Source: Trochalopteron elliotii (Eukaryota > Chordata > Aves > Passeriformes > Leiothrichidae). Taken from it: DNA of 64,000 bases. The position numbers and the translations under genes were made by a program. Below, piece after piece: positions 48,801 to 61,600 of the stretch. The notes beneath the pieces were generated by a model, which searched no databases, was not told where the DNA came from, and worked only from the letters and a program-made list of their open reading frames with translations. The stretch covers positions 666,665-730,664 of the forward strand of contig JANPWX010000214.1 in assembly GCA_024734555.1 (NCBI GenBank), given 5' to 3'. Numbering within the stretch: the stretch's first letter is position 1; the number at the start of each line of letters is the position of its first letter.

Positions 48801-51800
48801 TGTTCACTGAAAGGATATATGAAAGAAGCTCTGAAAACCCATGGGAGAAGTATTTATTGCAAATTGTAAAAAACTTTTTTCCAACATGAAAAAACCAAGA
48901 ATTTTCATTTCCCTGACTTCTGCAAAGTGAAAGATGAAAAAATACATAAAACTATCTGAGAAACGCACACATTTTTTTCTTTAGAACTTGAAAGGTCCAC
49001 ATCATTAAAAAAGAATGTATAAAAATTCCACCACGGTTTGTGGAATTACAGTATTCTTCACACATTCTACTTCAGTTTATTTCCTGCCTGTTCTGCAGCT
49101 ACTGAAGAGTTTTGCTATCCAGCTTATCTTTCAGTAACTACATGATGGTCTGTAAAAGCACAGAAAATTCTGACTACTGAAGGAAAGAGAACATAAACAT
49201 ATTTTAAAATAGTCCAGAACTCCATCTTTGCTTGTCTCCCCAGTCCACAACTCCATCTCTGACTGTCTCCCAACCTGCATGCTTTCTATCAACTTCATTC
49301 AATATACACTTTGATGTCTTGCTTTATCTAGTCATTGCTTTGGGTTTATGTGGCAATTAACAAACTCAGTTTTTCTGGGACTTTTGAAAAGAGAATGGAC
49401 ACATATTTCTATAAGTTTTGTGATATAATTCTCATGAGACTGTGAAATCACTAGTTTGGTTTTTTTCACTTCCAGGGTAAGGGTAATGCCATCTAATTTT
49501 CCCGAAGACATGGTATTGAAGATACCACATACCTTCAGGAACATCAAAATATATGCCAGTAAAGCACTGAAATAACTAATCTCCTTTATACCACATTTCA
49601 GAAAATATTTGGTATAATCAGTGTCATTCTTTTACATACCTCACTTTTTTCCCCCCATATCACAGATTAGAAAGGTGTTGTCTTTCAAAGCAAAATCTAA
49701 ACCCAGAACATGCAAAAACTTCAGTTAAACCACTGGCAATTTTTACCAAATTGAAAATGGAGAATTGTTACAAATATAGTAAAACATCTGAGTATTTTTA
49801 GAATATTTACAGAACACAGCACATTTTGTACTCAGATTAAACTAATAATTAATAAATAGTTTTTACATTTATATTTTCACCAGTCATTCATACAATGTTT
49901 TAAAATGTTGGCAAGGGTATAATTTTTTAAAAAAGTTATAGTTCAACTTACTGGGAAGTACAGAAGAAGTGATCCAAAAAGAATGGTTTCCAACAGCACC
50001 AGCCCTGAAGCCCTGATACTCTAGAAGACAAAAACCAACACAAAATATTAGAAAAATTTCTGTGTGTCATTTTCATTAAGGTATCTTCACTTTTGTCAGT
50101 ATAACACTTCCACAGTAATGTTTTCAAGCTGTCTGTCATGCTTGCATGCTCCACATTCTTTAAATCACAGGCCCATTACAATGGTTGTGTTTTACAAAAC
50201 TCAATTTAAAAAAATCTTTTTCCTAACTTAAATACTATTCAACAGACATTACCTGGATATGATTTGAAGCTGCTAAATTTGCTGTCAAGTGTCAAGACCT
50301 AGGGAATGTGGGAATTACAGACATGAGTTTAACTGTAGAATTTGTTCTGCATTGTTTAAATTTCAAGAAGTCCCTAGAATATTTTTGCTTAATTAATATT
50401 AATGACTTGGCTTCCATAATAAGTATGAATAATCTACAATTTTACTGAATATAGAGTGTGCCCTTAGATTGAAGTGCATTTACTTTTCCTGAAATTTTTG
50501 TACCAAGATGTTGATTCATTATCTTGTCAAGATTGTAAAATACTACACCATTTCCTCACTACATGTTAGTTAAGAAAACCAACATGGTTTTCTTAAAACT
50601 TAAAATTAAAAGAAAAAAAATCAATTATTTTTTCTAATTCAAAATGTTTTACAATAAGTTTGATGATTTATGTACAGTCCAACTGTGCCTTAGAGCACAT
50701 TTGTCTTAGAGACAAAACATCAACACTTGTGAGAAATGTGAAACACTTGTGAAATATTAAGGGTTAATGACTCAAAGAACTGACCACTGCAAAAGCAGGG
50801 GTGCTTTGCTGATGTGTGAGGTACAGCCCAGGTGCAGATGCTGTAAGCACCAGACATGACCAGGACAAATCAATCTTTGTTTAGCAAGAAGCTGGGTTTG
50901 AGCTAGACAAGGGAAGAGGCCAATAAGAAGCAGATCCTGAGAGGTGGGATAATGCTTTTTATCATGCCAGTGCCCTCCCTCCCACGAGTGGCTCCAACAT
51001 CATACAAGACACTGGCAGAGGTCAGCAAGCTCATGTCTCTCATGACTGAGCAATACTCAAACCACTAAAGAATATTTTTTTTCCTATTATGTACAATGAA
51101 TCTCTATGGACCAGAATGACCAACAAAGCAACTGAAATGAGCCTCATATAGAGAAGATGGAAATTACCTAAAACATCTAAAGTCCTTCTAACTCCCATGT
51201 GGACATTCTTTTCTAACCAAGTCTTTCTGATTAGTCTTTTCTCATCAAGCTTGTTTCTGGGCAGCACGATCATAAGCTAACCTGCTGGGGCAAAGAACTT
51301 CAGCATTTCCAGCTCTTCTTCCATAACAATAAATTATCCCATGATTTTCTTCTCACTTGTGTTCTGGTAGGGACCATTCCCTGCAAATTCTATTCATGCA
51401 CTTCTGTTTATCGCCCTAAAAGTGTGGCTTACAGAGCAATGCTGGAATTCAAAACGGGCTTGAATCCAGGTTCTGACTGTACTTTCACCTCAGTCTTTGG
51501 TACCAGGAGAACAGGGGGTTTCACCTAATGTTTGCAGATATCACTGCTCTTCTAAACAAGATTCCTTGGCAAATAGAACAGACATTATGGCAGAGCTGAG
51601 TGCTATCCATAATGATGAAGAAAAGCTCAAAACTTCAAACACAAAATAGTACAACTATTTTTACATAAATGTAGAGAAAAGAAAAAAAATAGATTGGAAA
51701 TTGAAGTATAAGCATTCTCCCAAACTACATATTTGAAATTGTTGGTTTTCTCTACTGCAAAAAAAAGGAGATATTTTAACACTTGATTTTAAAATATTTT

Positions 51801-52054
51801 TATTTCTTTCATAATGACCACTATAGCCCAAGAAGTCCAGAAGAAAAAATTATCCAGCACTGAAAATTTAATAACAGGGATTAAATAAAGAGAAGAAAAC
51901 CAAACTAAAGCAGAATGTTTCAAAATTAATTTACTAAAATATTTTATTAGATATACAGATATTTCCAGAAGACTGTGAGTAATAGTTTTTCCACTGAAAG
52001 CTGAATCTTCCACTGTATAGACTCTGCCAGCACAGGTCTCTAAGGCATGGCTGG
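45801..52054. other. no gene recognised
   Basis: More than 6 kb of AT-rich unique sequence. A 14-base T run lies at about 48147-48160. The 110-codon minus frame at 47632-47964 and overlapping minus frames at 48384-48726 have no known motif. A GC-richer block at about 50760-51050, containing CCAAT and a TATC-type AT patch, could be an unrecognised LTR, but no borders or target duplication are visible. Confidence 0.4.
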
Positions 52055-52600
52055 GTGCAGGATCACAAATGCTTCACTTTATGGGCATCTGAAACATACT
52101 CAGCAGTGAATATGCCCTCACACCTCAGGAAAAACAAAGCCCTTGCTACTTGCTCCTTTAAGAAAATAAACAAAAGAAAGGAAACCAATGATAGCCCAAA
52201 ATCTCCACCAGCTGCTATCCACCTATACAGGCTGCAAAAACAAAATTCTCTGATGAAATTCACAGAAATTAGGGCATTTTCGGACACAGCCCTGAAATTT
52301 CACACAGTGGGAATTTCTTCCACTTGGGTGAAATATTTGTGCTTCTTTTTCCTTTTTTTTTTCATTTTTAACAGCTGCTTGGGGTGTTTTGCATCTGTCT
52401 TGCTTGTTGGTATTTATTTTGGTTTTACTTATTTATTTCTCTGGCTGTTCATCTTATGTTTAATTTGTTTATTGCCACTTTGTCTGTGCGTTCATTTCCT
52501 CTGCAAGGTTTCATTTCTATCTTTACTTATTTGTGTCAGTAGAACTGTCCTTTCTGGATTTCCTTGTCTCAATGGTTACACATTGCTGACACCTAAGTAA
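52055..52600 (+). other. long low-complexity open frame, probably not a gene
   Basis: This 181-codon frame is the longest outside the CR1 copies. Its second half (from about 52340) is T-rich on the plus strand, so it reads as Phe/Leu/Cys-rich hydrophobic sequence, and T-rich DNA has few stops in this sense. The first half is ordinary. There is no known domain, no upstream splice or promoter context and no signal of conservation. A multi-pass membrane peptide is formally possible, but composition is the simpler explanation. Confidence 0.1.
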
Positions 52601-55600
52601 TACTGCAATTTATTTTGTTTCTAGCTTCATACTAACTTTCATACTCAGCTACCTATACCATCCACTTATCTAGGTCTGCAAAGACTACTGTTTGTGAAGG
52701 ACTGATTTATGCCTTGGGATTTGCTCAGTCTTCCATCCATCCATTCTATCCAGGCCACATTAGTAGCCTTTGAGATAAACAGTCATTCCTTATCCTCGAA
52801 TCTGAGGAAGTAACACCGTGAAAAAAAAAAAAATCTGTGAAAAATCCCATTAAGAAAGCAAAATCATACATACCTCTTGGCCACTGCTAAAGGGTCATAA
52901 ATAAATGTTTAATAATTCTTTGCAAAAGGGAAATTTAAAAAAGTGTAGCAGCCCAAGCTGCATCAAGTGTAACAAAATAAAAGCTGAAATGATATATAAA
53001 CAAGCACAGAAGATACTACATTTCAACTGTTTGTGGTCCTAAGCAATCCAGGAAATACAACAACATTGATTAGCACTGAATTCATGAATGTCACCACATA
53101 AATCAGTGAGATGAGTGTCAGAGTATTTTCATAGTGGAAAAAAAAAAGCCAAAATAAAATTAAAGTCATCCTGTATCAGTTACATTGTGTAACGCTGAAT
53201 TAACTGAACTGTAGACTTTTGGTGTCATCCAGGAGACTGCAGGCTCCTCCAGGGCCACATGTCACTGTGCATTATATGAGCATGGTACCATGGAAACCTA
53301 GTGAGGGGAAAAGGTTGTCATATTTTGATTTTTTTCACTTTTGTTAAACAGTTCTGCCATTTCTGTAATATAAAGAATGACCAAAGAGGGCCATGATTTA
53401 CAGAAAATTTCCTTTTACAAAGGTGGTTTCACCAGAATGTGAGATTGCCTTTCAGATAAATAAAGCACATCAGAAAAAAATATATAAAATATTATTTCTA
53501 TATTTATATATATAATTTTAATATGTTATATAAAAATCATATCAGAGAAAAAAATCAGATACACTTCTTTGATGTCACTTCAAATACATTCATATGTATT
53601 AAACTGGGAAGTGTATCTACATTCCATGTGTAACTGGAAAGCACATATGGATACACAACAATGGCAGAGAAGCAAGGAAATACAGGGAATGGGCACAGGT
53701 TTGCTCTGCTGTGCTAAGCTGATATATTTGAAGTGACTAGAAAAATTACTATGCAAATTGTCTCAAAAGCGGTGAAATAAAAAGTGTAGCTAAAGGCAGA
53801 TGGAAAGGCCATGTGCTCACTCTGCAGTGCTCCCAGGAAGACCCCTGCACTGCAGCTCTGGCAGATCCATCCCACTCTGCACGTGAGGATATGGGAGATG
53901 TCATGAGACCTTACAGGACTGTATTCCCAAATCTGTATCTCACTTCTCTGAAAACCCTTCCTTGTCAAATTCTTTTTATTCCTGGTAGAGGTAGTTCCTT
54001 ACTTCTATTAAATTAAAGAAGTGAGAAGAGATTTTGTTAAGTTGAAAATACATGGTCTGAAGTGGAGCTGGTTGAAATGTTTTATTACCAGTTACTTTTC
54101 TCACTAAAATACACCTTCCCAACAAAAACCAGCAAATAATGTACAGCAAATAATTTCTTTGCAGTATGACTATATTTTTGTCTTGATTTCCACATGCTGT
54201 TTTTCTAAAGCCCATTGAACCTTTTTCCTCTGTCTTATCCCATGTACCTTTTCCCAAACACAAAGACACTGTTATCTTTCTTAGTGAAAGAGTTGTGTGG
54301 AAAAACTAAGGAAGTACTAATTTTCAGGATTTTTACATCAATTAAAGTTTACTTTTAACAAATAGAATGCAGAGATTCTTCTTTCTGTCCTCGAGGCTGA
54401 GTAACAGCAAGATGTTTGGCTCTTCTGTTAAGAGACAGAATTTGGACTTCCAGTTCCCAGACACTGATATTAGGAGTTACAGAAAAGAGTGGAACTACAT
54501 TTCATAGTGGTGATTATCCTAATTTTATTCATACCTGGAAGATGAATATTGAGGACTAAAGAATGGGCAGAAAAGCAACTGGAAGGTGTTCTCTGAATCC
54601 TCAATTAGTACCCTGTAAAAGTAGTGTCATAAATTATTTATTGTCTTGTTAATAAATTCAGGGACTGATTAGGACTGCCACTCAGAAAAACAGAAATGTA
54701 AAATTCCATAAAAAGGCTTTGCTTTAACTTTATAATTGTTGGTTGAGGTACAAAATTCAAACAGCTCATTCCCAGATAACTGCAGGAAAAACTCTTCAAT
54801 TCCACAGGAGAAAGAGTTGTACCTCTTTTGAAAATTTCTCTGTAAAATAATGAAGAGGAAACTGTGTGTTCTGCTCAACCTTTCATCACACTAACAAATA
54901 CTTTTAACCCATTTGAATCATAGCCTCCTAGTAGAACACAGATTAAAAGTACAGGAATATTCACAGCAAAGGCCAATTTTCCAAAGACAGGCCTACAGCT
55001 ATGGGCTGCTATTTAAACTGTATTGACAAATTGTCAGAATTTTCTGGCACTTGCAGGTTTTGTGCAGTATTCCTAAACCAAATAAATATAATCCTCATGT
55101 TCTTTTATTTCCCTTTCAGGCCATTGAAGAACACTTATATGAAAGTCAATTTCTTTTTCTATTACTAGTTATAGCTGAGCTCAAACAGAATATAATTATT
55201 GAATTTACTTTTTAGTTGAAAAAAAAGTCAAGAAAAGCAAAGGCCATCAATCATAAAGCAATTTCATTAAAAGTACACAAGATGTCAGGCTTCCAAGAAA
55301 TCCCCAAATATTTTATTTTTCATTTCATGTGGCCCTTGATCCTTTCTGTTATACAAGTATCAAATTCTATTGAGATTTATCATGATGAAGGTAAGGTGTT
55401 CTGCATTTAGAAACATGGACATTGTTATATCTAATTTGCACTATACCACCTACAAGATAGACATTTGAGAAAACAGTATTTTCTGGTGAAGAACCCTCAC
55501 GGTAAAAATGGTTAATGTCCCAGGGACATATTTTCTTATAAGGGCAGAAATTCCTTCCTTGTGGACATACTGCTTAGATCAAGATACCTGCTTCTCATCA

Positions 55601-58500
55601 AACAATGGTGAATATATACATGAAAGAAAATCAGTAATGAAGTAAATTCACAGCAGTCTATTCACAGCCTGATGGTTAATTTAAAAGATGAATATATACA
55701 ATGACAATCATCAAAAATATGGATCACTTAAAGTGTCTGTTTCACTGGTTATGCAGTCAATTAACACAGAAATTAAATGAAGATTCAAAGACATTACTTT
55801 CAAGAATAAATTACACTCTAATATTGACAGTTGCCTAATCACCAAGAGATTAAATTGAACATACAAAAAATCTGATGAAACAGAAAACCAAATTTCAGGA
55901 GCAGGAGGTGAGGCTCAGTATGTTGCTCTGTTTAGATTACAAATAGCTTCAGAACACCTGAACTAAATTTCAGCTTTCTTATTCAACATGGCCTCACATA
56001 TTACAGAAGATAAACCACAGCTCACTAAAATTGTCTGTATAAATTCTAGTTCAATCACACAGAAATAAATAGTTTATGGTAAAAGGATAAAAAACCCAAC
56101 CTGACTGCAAAGTTCAAGATTCATAACATCTCAGAGGAAACAAACTGAAAATTATTTGAGAAGCATTAGAATAAATCTTACTGACTTAAAAAGAAACCTC
56201 ATTATTTTCATAGACTTAGAAGGCAAATTAACTATAGATGAAAATCATTATATTAATTTCAGATCAATCAAAACCTCATAATTCTGAAGGTTTAAAATCC
56301 AACTTCAGCTTATTTTATTCACTTTTACTTTACAAGAGCCAAGTGCTAAAGCACTTCAAATAAATACCTTATGACTGCATCTGAGAAATCCTAATCCCAA
56401 AAATGGTGAGATTTTTCAGCTCTTCAGAATCTATTAAGCTAAACAATCTCTCACTAAGTTTAGATCATGGAATGTATGTTTCACTGGAAATAAAAGCACA
56501 TTTGTCTCTGAAGGAATACTGCTATGCACCACTTAGTTATTCTTCCTGCCAATGTATTGCTGATAGACCCAGCCCCAGGGAAGCCTCAAGTTAGTGCAGA
56601 CTCTGCACAAGGAAAAAGTGAAAATGGCTGTGCTAGCTACACCAAGTTAAGAGTTTAAGAGAAGGGACAGCATATGGATAAGGGCAGATGAGAAGAACAA
56701 TGGAACAACAAGGCAGTATCACATTTCAGAACTAGCAATTAGTAGCCCCAGCCTATCATTATCCCACTCTAAGTCACATACTTAGTCAGCACTTGAATCT
56801 AAAGTCATGATATGGAAAGCAGGGGATGCTCTCAAAAAGCCTCCACCAAGCAGGAGGAAAGTATGAAGGGAACAAGATGAGGCTGGTGTTGACACTTCTG
56901 CATCAAAGAAATGACATTAGGAGACAGAAAAACATTCATGTGGGAGTTGAATAAAACAGATATACAGCTCATGTATGATGTCAAGAGGGAGATGCAACGA
57001 GGACAGCAGAAAGTGGCAGAGCAGTAAATCATGGGCAGCATCATTTCAAACAGACAGCAGCAGGCTGTGACTGCATCTGCCACGGCCACCTGAAAGGACA
57101 GCACAATAGTCAGGACACAAGACACCGAGCTGAGACAATAAACTTAGGGCTGCAGACTGGCAGAAAACATTTCTCAAAAGGGAGCTCAGAAGGAATTCAG
57201 CAAGGCTTAGACATAGCCCGAGGCACAGTGAGCTCCAGAGTGCAAAATGACCTTCGGTAACAAGCAGGTTGCTACAGTAACTATGAAAGCAGTAGCTGGG
57301 ATGTCCTAGAGGGAAGCAGGAGGAGATCAAGGTTTCTTCTCTGCTATATTGAAGTTGATGAGAAGATGTCTGAGAAAAATGTCATGATTTTATTCCAGAC
57401 ATGCGGGAGGCATGGCTGGGACAAGAAAGGCCAAAAGCAATGTGACTGTATTCATAGCACAAAGTCCTAATGAGAAGATGACAGCATAAGCCTGCTCCTG
57501 AAAACCTTCAACTTTTACCAAAAGAAATGAAGAAAAGAATGAAGAACAGGAATATGTTTTAGTCTGAATAATCTGTGTTCAGCTTGTACCACATGGTATA
57601 GCCAAAACCAACCAAACAACCAAAATATTAAAAACAGCATGAAGTTTCTCTGAGCATTCTACCATTAACTAAGAGTTCTGCAGTTACCAATATGCAGTAA
57701 AAAATGCAAGAAGTTTCCTAGAATAAGGTTTCCAATACATTTTTTTTTTTTACTATTTGTAAGTTCTCATGCTACATTTTTTCCTGGTGTTTTCTTTCCC
57801 TGTTTCTTAATTTATGTTACTTCTTTCTTCTCTCTGGGTAAAACTTCTAAAAAACTCTATTTTTTCATCTTCGTAAGAGCTTCTCCTTAGTTAAATCAAT
57901 TTTACAACATCAAAATGGGGTCTTACTATTAGAGCCTTAAAAGAAAAAGAAAGGTCTGCTTCAGACAGAAGTCTTCTCTTGGAGAGGGAGGCATGCCAAA
58001 GACCTCATGCAAGCCACCAGGGACTTTGCTATTGCTATTGATTGTACAAGGAAGGTTCACAGCAGGATACAACTCCAAGACAAATAGCAGGATAAATAAA
58101 TAATGTCGCCGTTATTCTGCTGACATGATAGGAAGTCTCTTCCCAGCAAATCTGTAAATGCCCATTCAGGAACCCAAATGAAACTTCGGATAAATGCAAC
58201 TGTCCTAAAGTTACTGCATCAAAGAATCAGTGGGGAAAGCCTATTACCACATGACAGACTATTCAGTCTACTCAGATACCCTGTAAGGGCTATAAATACA
58301 AGACTCAGCAGTAACCAGAGTAACAGACAAGCAAAAACCTTAGCAGTTTACTCAGTTTAATAGATGACTCTGAAACAACCTTGGAAAAACTTTTCTATGA
58401 TGTTGTCATTGTTGGAAAATATTTGCTGGAATTGAAGAATTCATTTACTTAATTTTTCATCACTTATTTTTAAAGTGAAATCATAGTATAATAGAATTCA
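52601..58500. other. no gene recognised
   Basis: AT-rich unique sequence. Features seen: an A run at 52820-52832, an AT-only patch at about 53478-53540, a T run near 57741-57752, and a GC-richer block at about 56820-57330 with overlapping minus-strand frames that match nothing I know. A possible short exon near 53833-53887 lies between a CTCTGCAG acceptor and a GTGAGG donor. Confidence 0.4.
53478..53540. repeat. AT-rich simple sequence
   Basis: About 60 bp made almost only of A and T, with TATATA and TTATATA units. Confidence 0.7.
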
Positions 58501-58659
58501 ATGAACATAGGCCTTCAAGGCTACTACAGCTTTTTCTTTGGTGACAGCTATATCCTTGGCCAGCACCCTACACTGAAAGTGCACTACCAGCTCCATTCAT
58601 TTGAACTTTGGGGCTCTGTGTTGCAGAGTTTTGTGGAGTACTGGTGGAACAGAAGGTAA
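58501..58659 (+). other. short coding-like open frame, 52 codons
   Basis: An ATG at 58501 opens 52 codons to TAA at 58657. Codon third positions are rich in G and C (CTG, GTG, CAC, TAC, CAG, TGG) in a locally AT-rich setting, and the peptide ends FELWGSVLQSFVEYWWNR. An internal acceptor-like site (TTTGGTGACAG, ending 58547) and a donor-like AGAAG|GTAACA (58656) would also allow an internal exon. I recognise no family. The 25 bases upstream faintly resemble a decayed reversed CR1 end. Confidence 0.2.
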
Positions 58660-61600
58660 CAAATGATTCACAGTCTGCAAGGTCTTATGCAGCAAAGCAT
58701 TAAGAAAGCAAAGGCCAGGGATCAGTTTCAATGTCAAAGTGGAGCAAATGTGTCACAATCCACAGCTGATTCACATCACTTTGAAGGCAGTGTACTTCTT
58801 AAACTGTGAATGCTTTCCAGATGGGCCTCCTAAGGTGTTGTGCAATTCAACCTTGTAGAGACAAGCTTTGCCTTAATATTAAGTCATACAGAGAAGACTT
58901 TACCATTTGAATCATTAGAGCTACTCCTGAGTATTGATGAAAAGTTATTTTTATGACCTACCCTAGCCATTAGAAGTAGACTGTGTCTAAAGCACTTTTT
59001 TTTTCTTTTTGCTTTCTACCATCCTGCTCTTCTTATTAGCTCTTTTTTATGAGGCTGAACTGAAATCAATGAACATATTTCATATCTAGATCTTTATTTT
59101 CTTCACACTTCAGTATTCATTAGGCCTAGAGTGTCTGTAGTTAATTTTTCTATTCACAAGTACTTGATGGCTCTAAATTGTGTATTAGAATGCAAATACA
59201 TACTCATGTGAAACCTTTGGCCTTAGGAAGGGAATACACACAATGAATACCCTACAAACACTGCAGCCATGCCTGCCAATGCCTGCTGTCTCTAGGAATG
59301 CCAGCAGTCAGTACATCCTCCCTGAGACTCAACTGTTGCTGCAGGCTAACAGCCCCTCCACTTCTTATCCTGCCAATATGGCACTCTTAAATTATTTATG
59401 TGGGAGTTAAGCAAGTACAGCATCCCTAAAGGCACATCTTATCTACACAGAAAAATGGGAAGGGACATGCAAATAAAGGAAATGAGAATCCCACTAAAAA
59501 CAACAGTTTTGAAAACAATATCGGCAACGTCTTTAAACTTGCACACTTGAAGACTACAATAAACTTCCTGAGAAATTACAAGAAACTAGGTTGTCACCCT
59601 AGGATAAGATGAAGAAAGGGTGTCTAATGCACTGCAGAGAATGTGTATATGCTGAGTGAACTATCAGGTATGCCCACCAGCACAGCATGTAAAGGCAGCT
59701 GCTCCATCTGTGCAAGATCTCTTCCCTCTATCAAGTTTCCACTTCAGCTGAAATGTCAGAAATTGTTGTCTAGGGAGAAAAAAGCAGAATGTGCACCAAA
59801 GATGAAAGCCATCCAGGCATAAGCACATCAAGATGCCACTGTGGAGTCAAAAAAAAGGAAAAAAGTATTGGCTGATTTACATCAGAAAAAGAGGTATGTT
59901 TGCAAAGCCAGCATGCTTTAATATTTAAAGATGTATCACACATCAATAGGCTGTGATTACCTCATTCTAAATTACTGTATCCTATCATGGCTGCAGTAAG
60001 GGTGAAAAGACATTCTTGATTTTTCAGTATTAGAAAGGGGAACTACAGCATAAATTTGCATGTTGCCTTTCCATCTATGTGCAGCTCTGTGCAGTGTTTA
60101 AAATTGCACTGCTTAGGGACTATCTTAACAGTTTTGAAATCATATTTAGCAGAACACTTAAATATATTTACTAAATTAAAAAAAAAAAATGGGATAGTGG
60201 TGGTAGAGTGTATCTAGCCACCCTGAACTCCAAACTGAAAATCTGTATTTGATAGAGTAAAAACCATATAAAAACAGTCTGTACCTACTATTTGCCACAT
60301 TTCCCTCAAGAAAGGGAAAATTATTTATTCCTGTTGATGATTAGCCACATGGTCCTGTTAACTGTATTTAGCTTGATCAGTGTTCAAGATGTATATTTTC
60401 CTTCTCTCATTAAAAGTATTTGTATTTCTGTATTTCCAACAGTTCCTGAATGTTCATAAAGGGGGTGGGGGGGTGGAGTGGAGAAGACCAGGTCTAGAAA
60501 AGATAATTTAGTTAAAAATTTCCAATATTTGGGATTGGAACTGGTCTTGAACAGGGCAAAGCCCTTCACTCCAATGGGCTCTATTACAGTCCTTCATCAC
60601 TGTTAATGCCATATGAAAACACCATTCCAAATTACTTTGTTGAACTCCAAGCATTTTTCCATTATTTTTCAGAGCTGAAAACAACCTTTTCTGAGTGTGC
60701 TCACTACTACCAATTTTACCTTGACATGCTGGATTTAAATCCAGAGATACTGGCCACAGGTGCATCAGGAAAATGAAAGACCAGATGCCCTGCTTGCTCT
60801 CTGTTCCCCTGGCAGCATCATGAGGTAGTGAGATGAGGGCAAAGTAGTTTGGCTGTAGTGCAACTACTCTGAAGCCTTTAGCATTGATCTGAATGAGAAT
60901 TCCCAGCAAACAAGACCCTTCTGAAAAGGTCTAGCATGAGTCAAGGCTGGCAGCACATTCTCATCTCTCTATCATAAAGTAGCAATTAGTCTCTTCCACT
61001 CTATGGCTGAGATCAACTTCTCTGTTCCCTTCGCCAGTAGAGGATCTTGGCATTTCTTAAGGGCACTTAAAATTCCTCACAGCAGTTGTATTCCACCCAA
61101 GAAATCCTGTTTGAGGTGGTGGGCTGCTATGCAAAGGTCAGTTATTTTCACCTCTTCTTTCTGATACATTTAAAAACACAGCCAGGTAACTGATGAGCCT
61201 TTTAGGTTCTTTGCAGGTGATGCCCTTCCACATTCCAGGACTTTTACAAAGACATTATTACAATGCAGGTGGTTTTCTCTTAAAGCCTCTGGTAGATTTC
61301 TAGCCCTATGTTAAGTCTGAAATTTGAAAAAAAAAAATCTGATTTTTATTCATAGTTATTTAAATGTTCAGTTTCTTTCCAGTAGCTTTGCTACCCATAC
61401 GCTGCATGCAATCAATGCTGCAGTTGGTCATTCTCTTTTTGAGGTGTCTCTTGGTCCATACAGTGCTCATACAGACGAATTCTCCTATTTTGTGGATGCT
61501 TTTTCTTACAAAATCACTGCTCAGCTTTTCATTTTTGAGAGTATTTGTTTTAATATCCATGATTCTGTCCTTGTCTAACTAACTATTTCTGTTGGCTTAG

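Noticed and set aside
50760..51050. GC-richer block that could be an LTR
   Set aside because: No TG...CA borders or target duplication visible.
60508..60909. 133-codon minus-strand frame
   Set aside because: No domain or repeat match. Length is compatible with chance.
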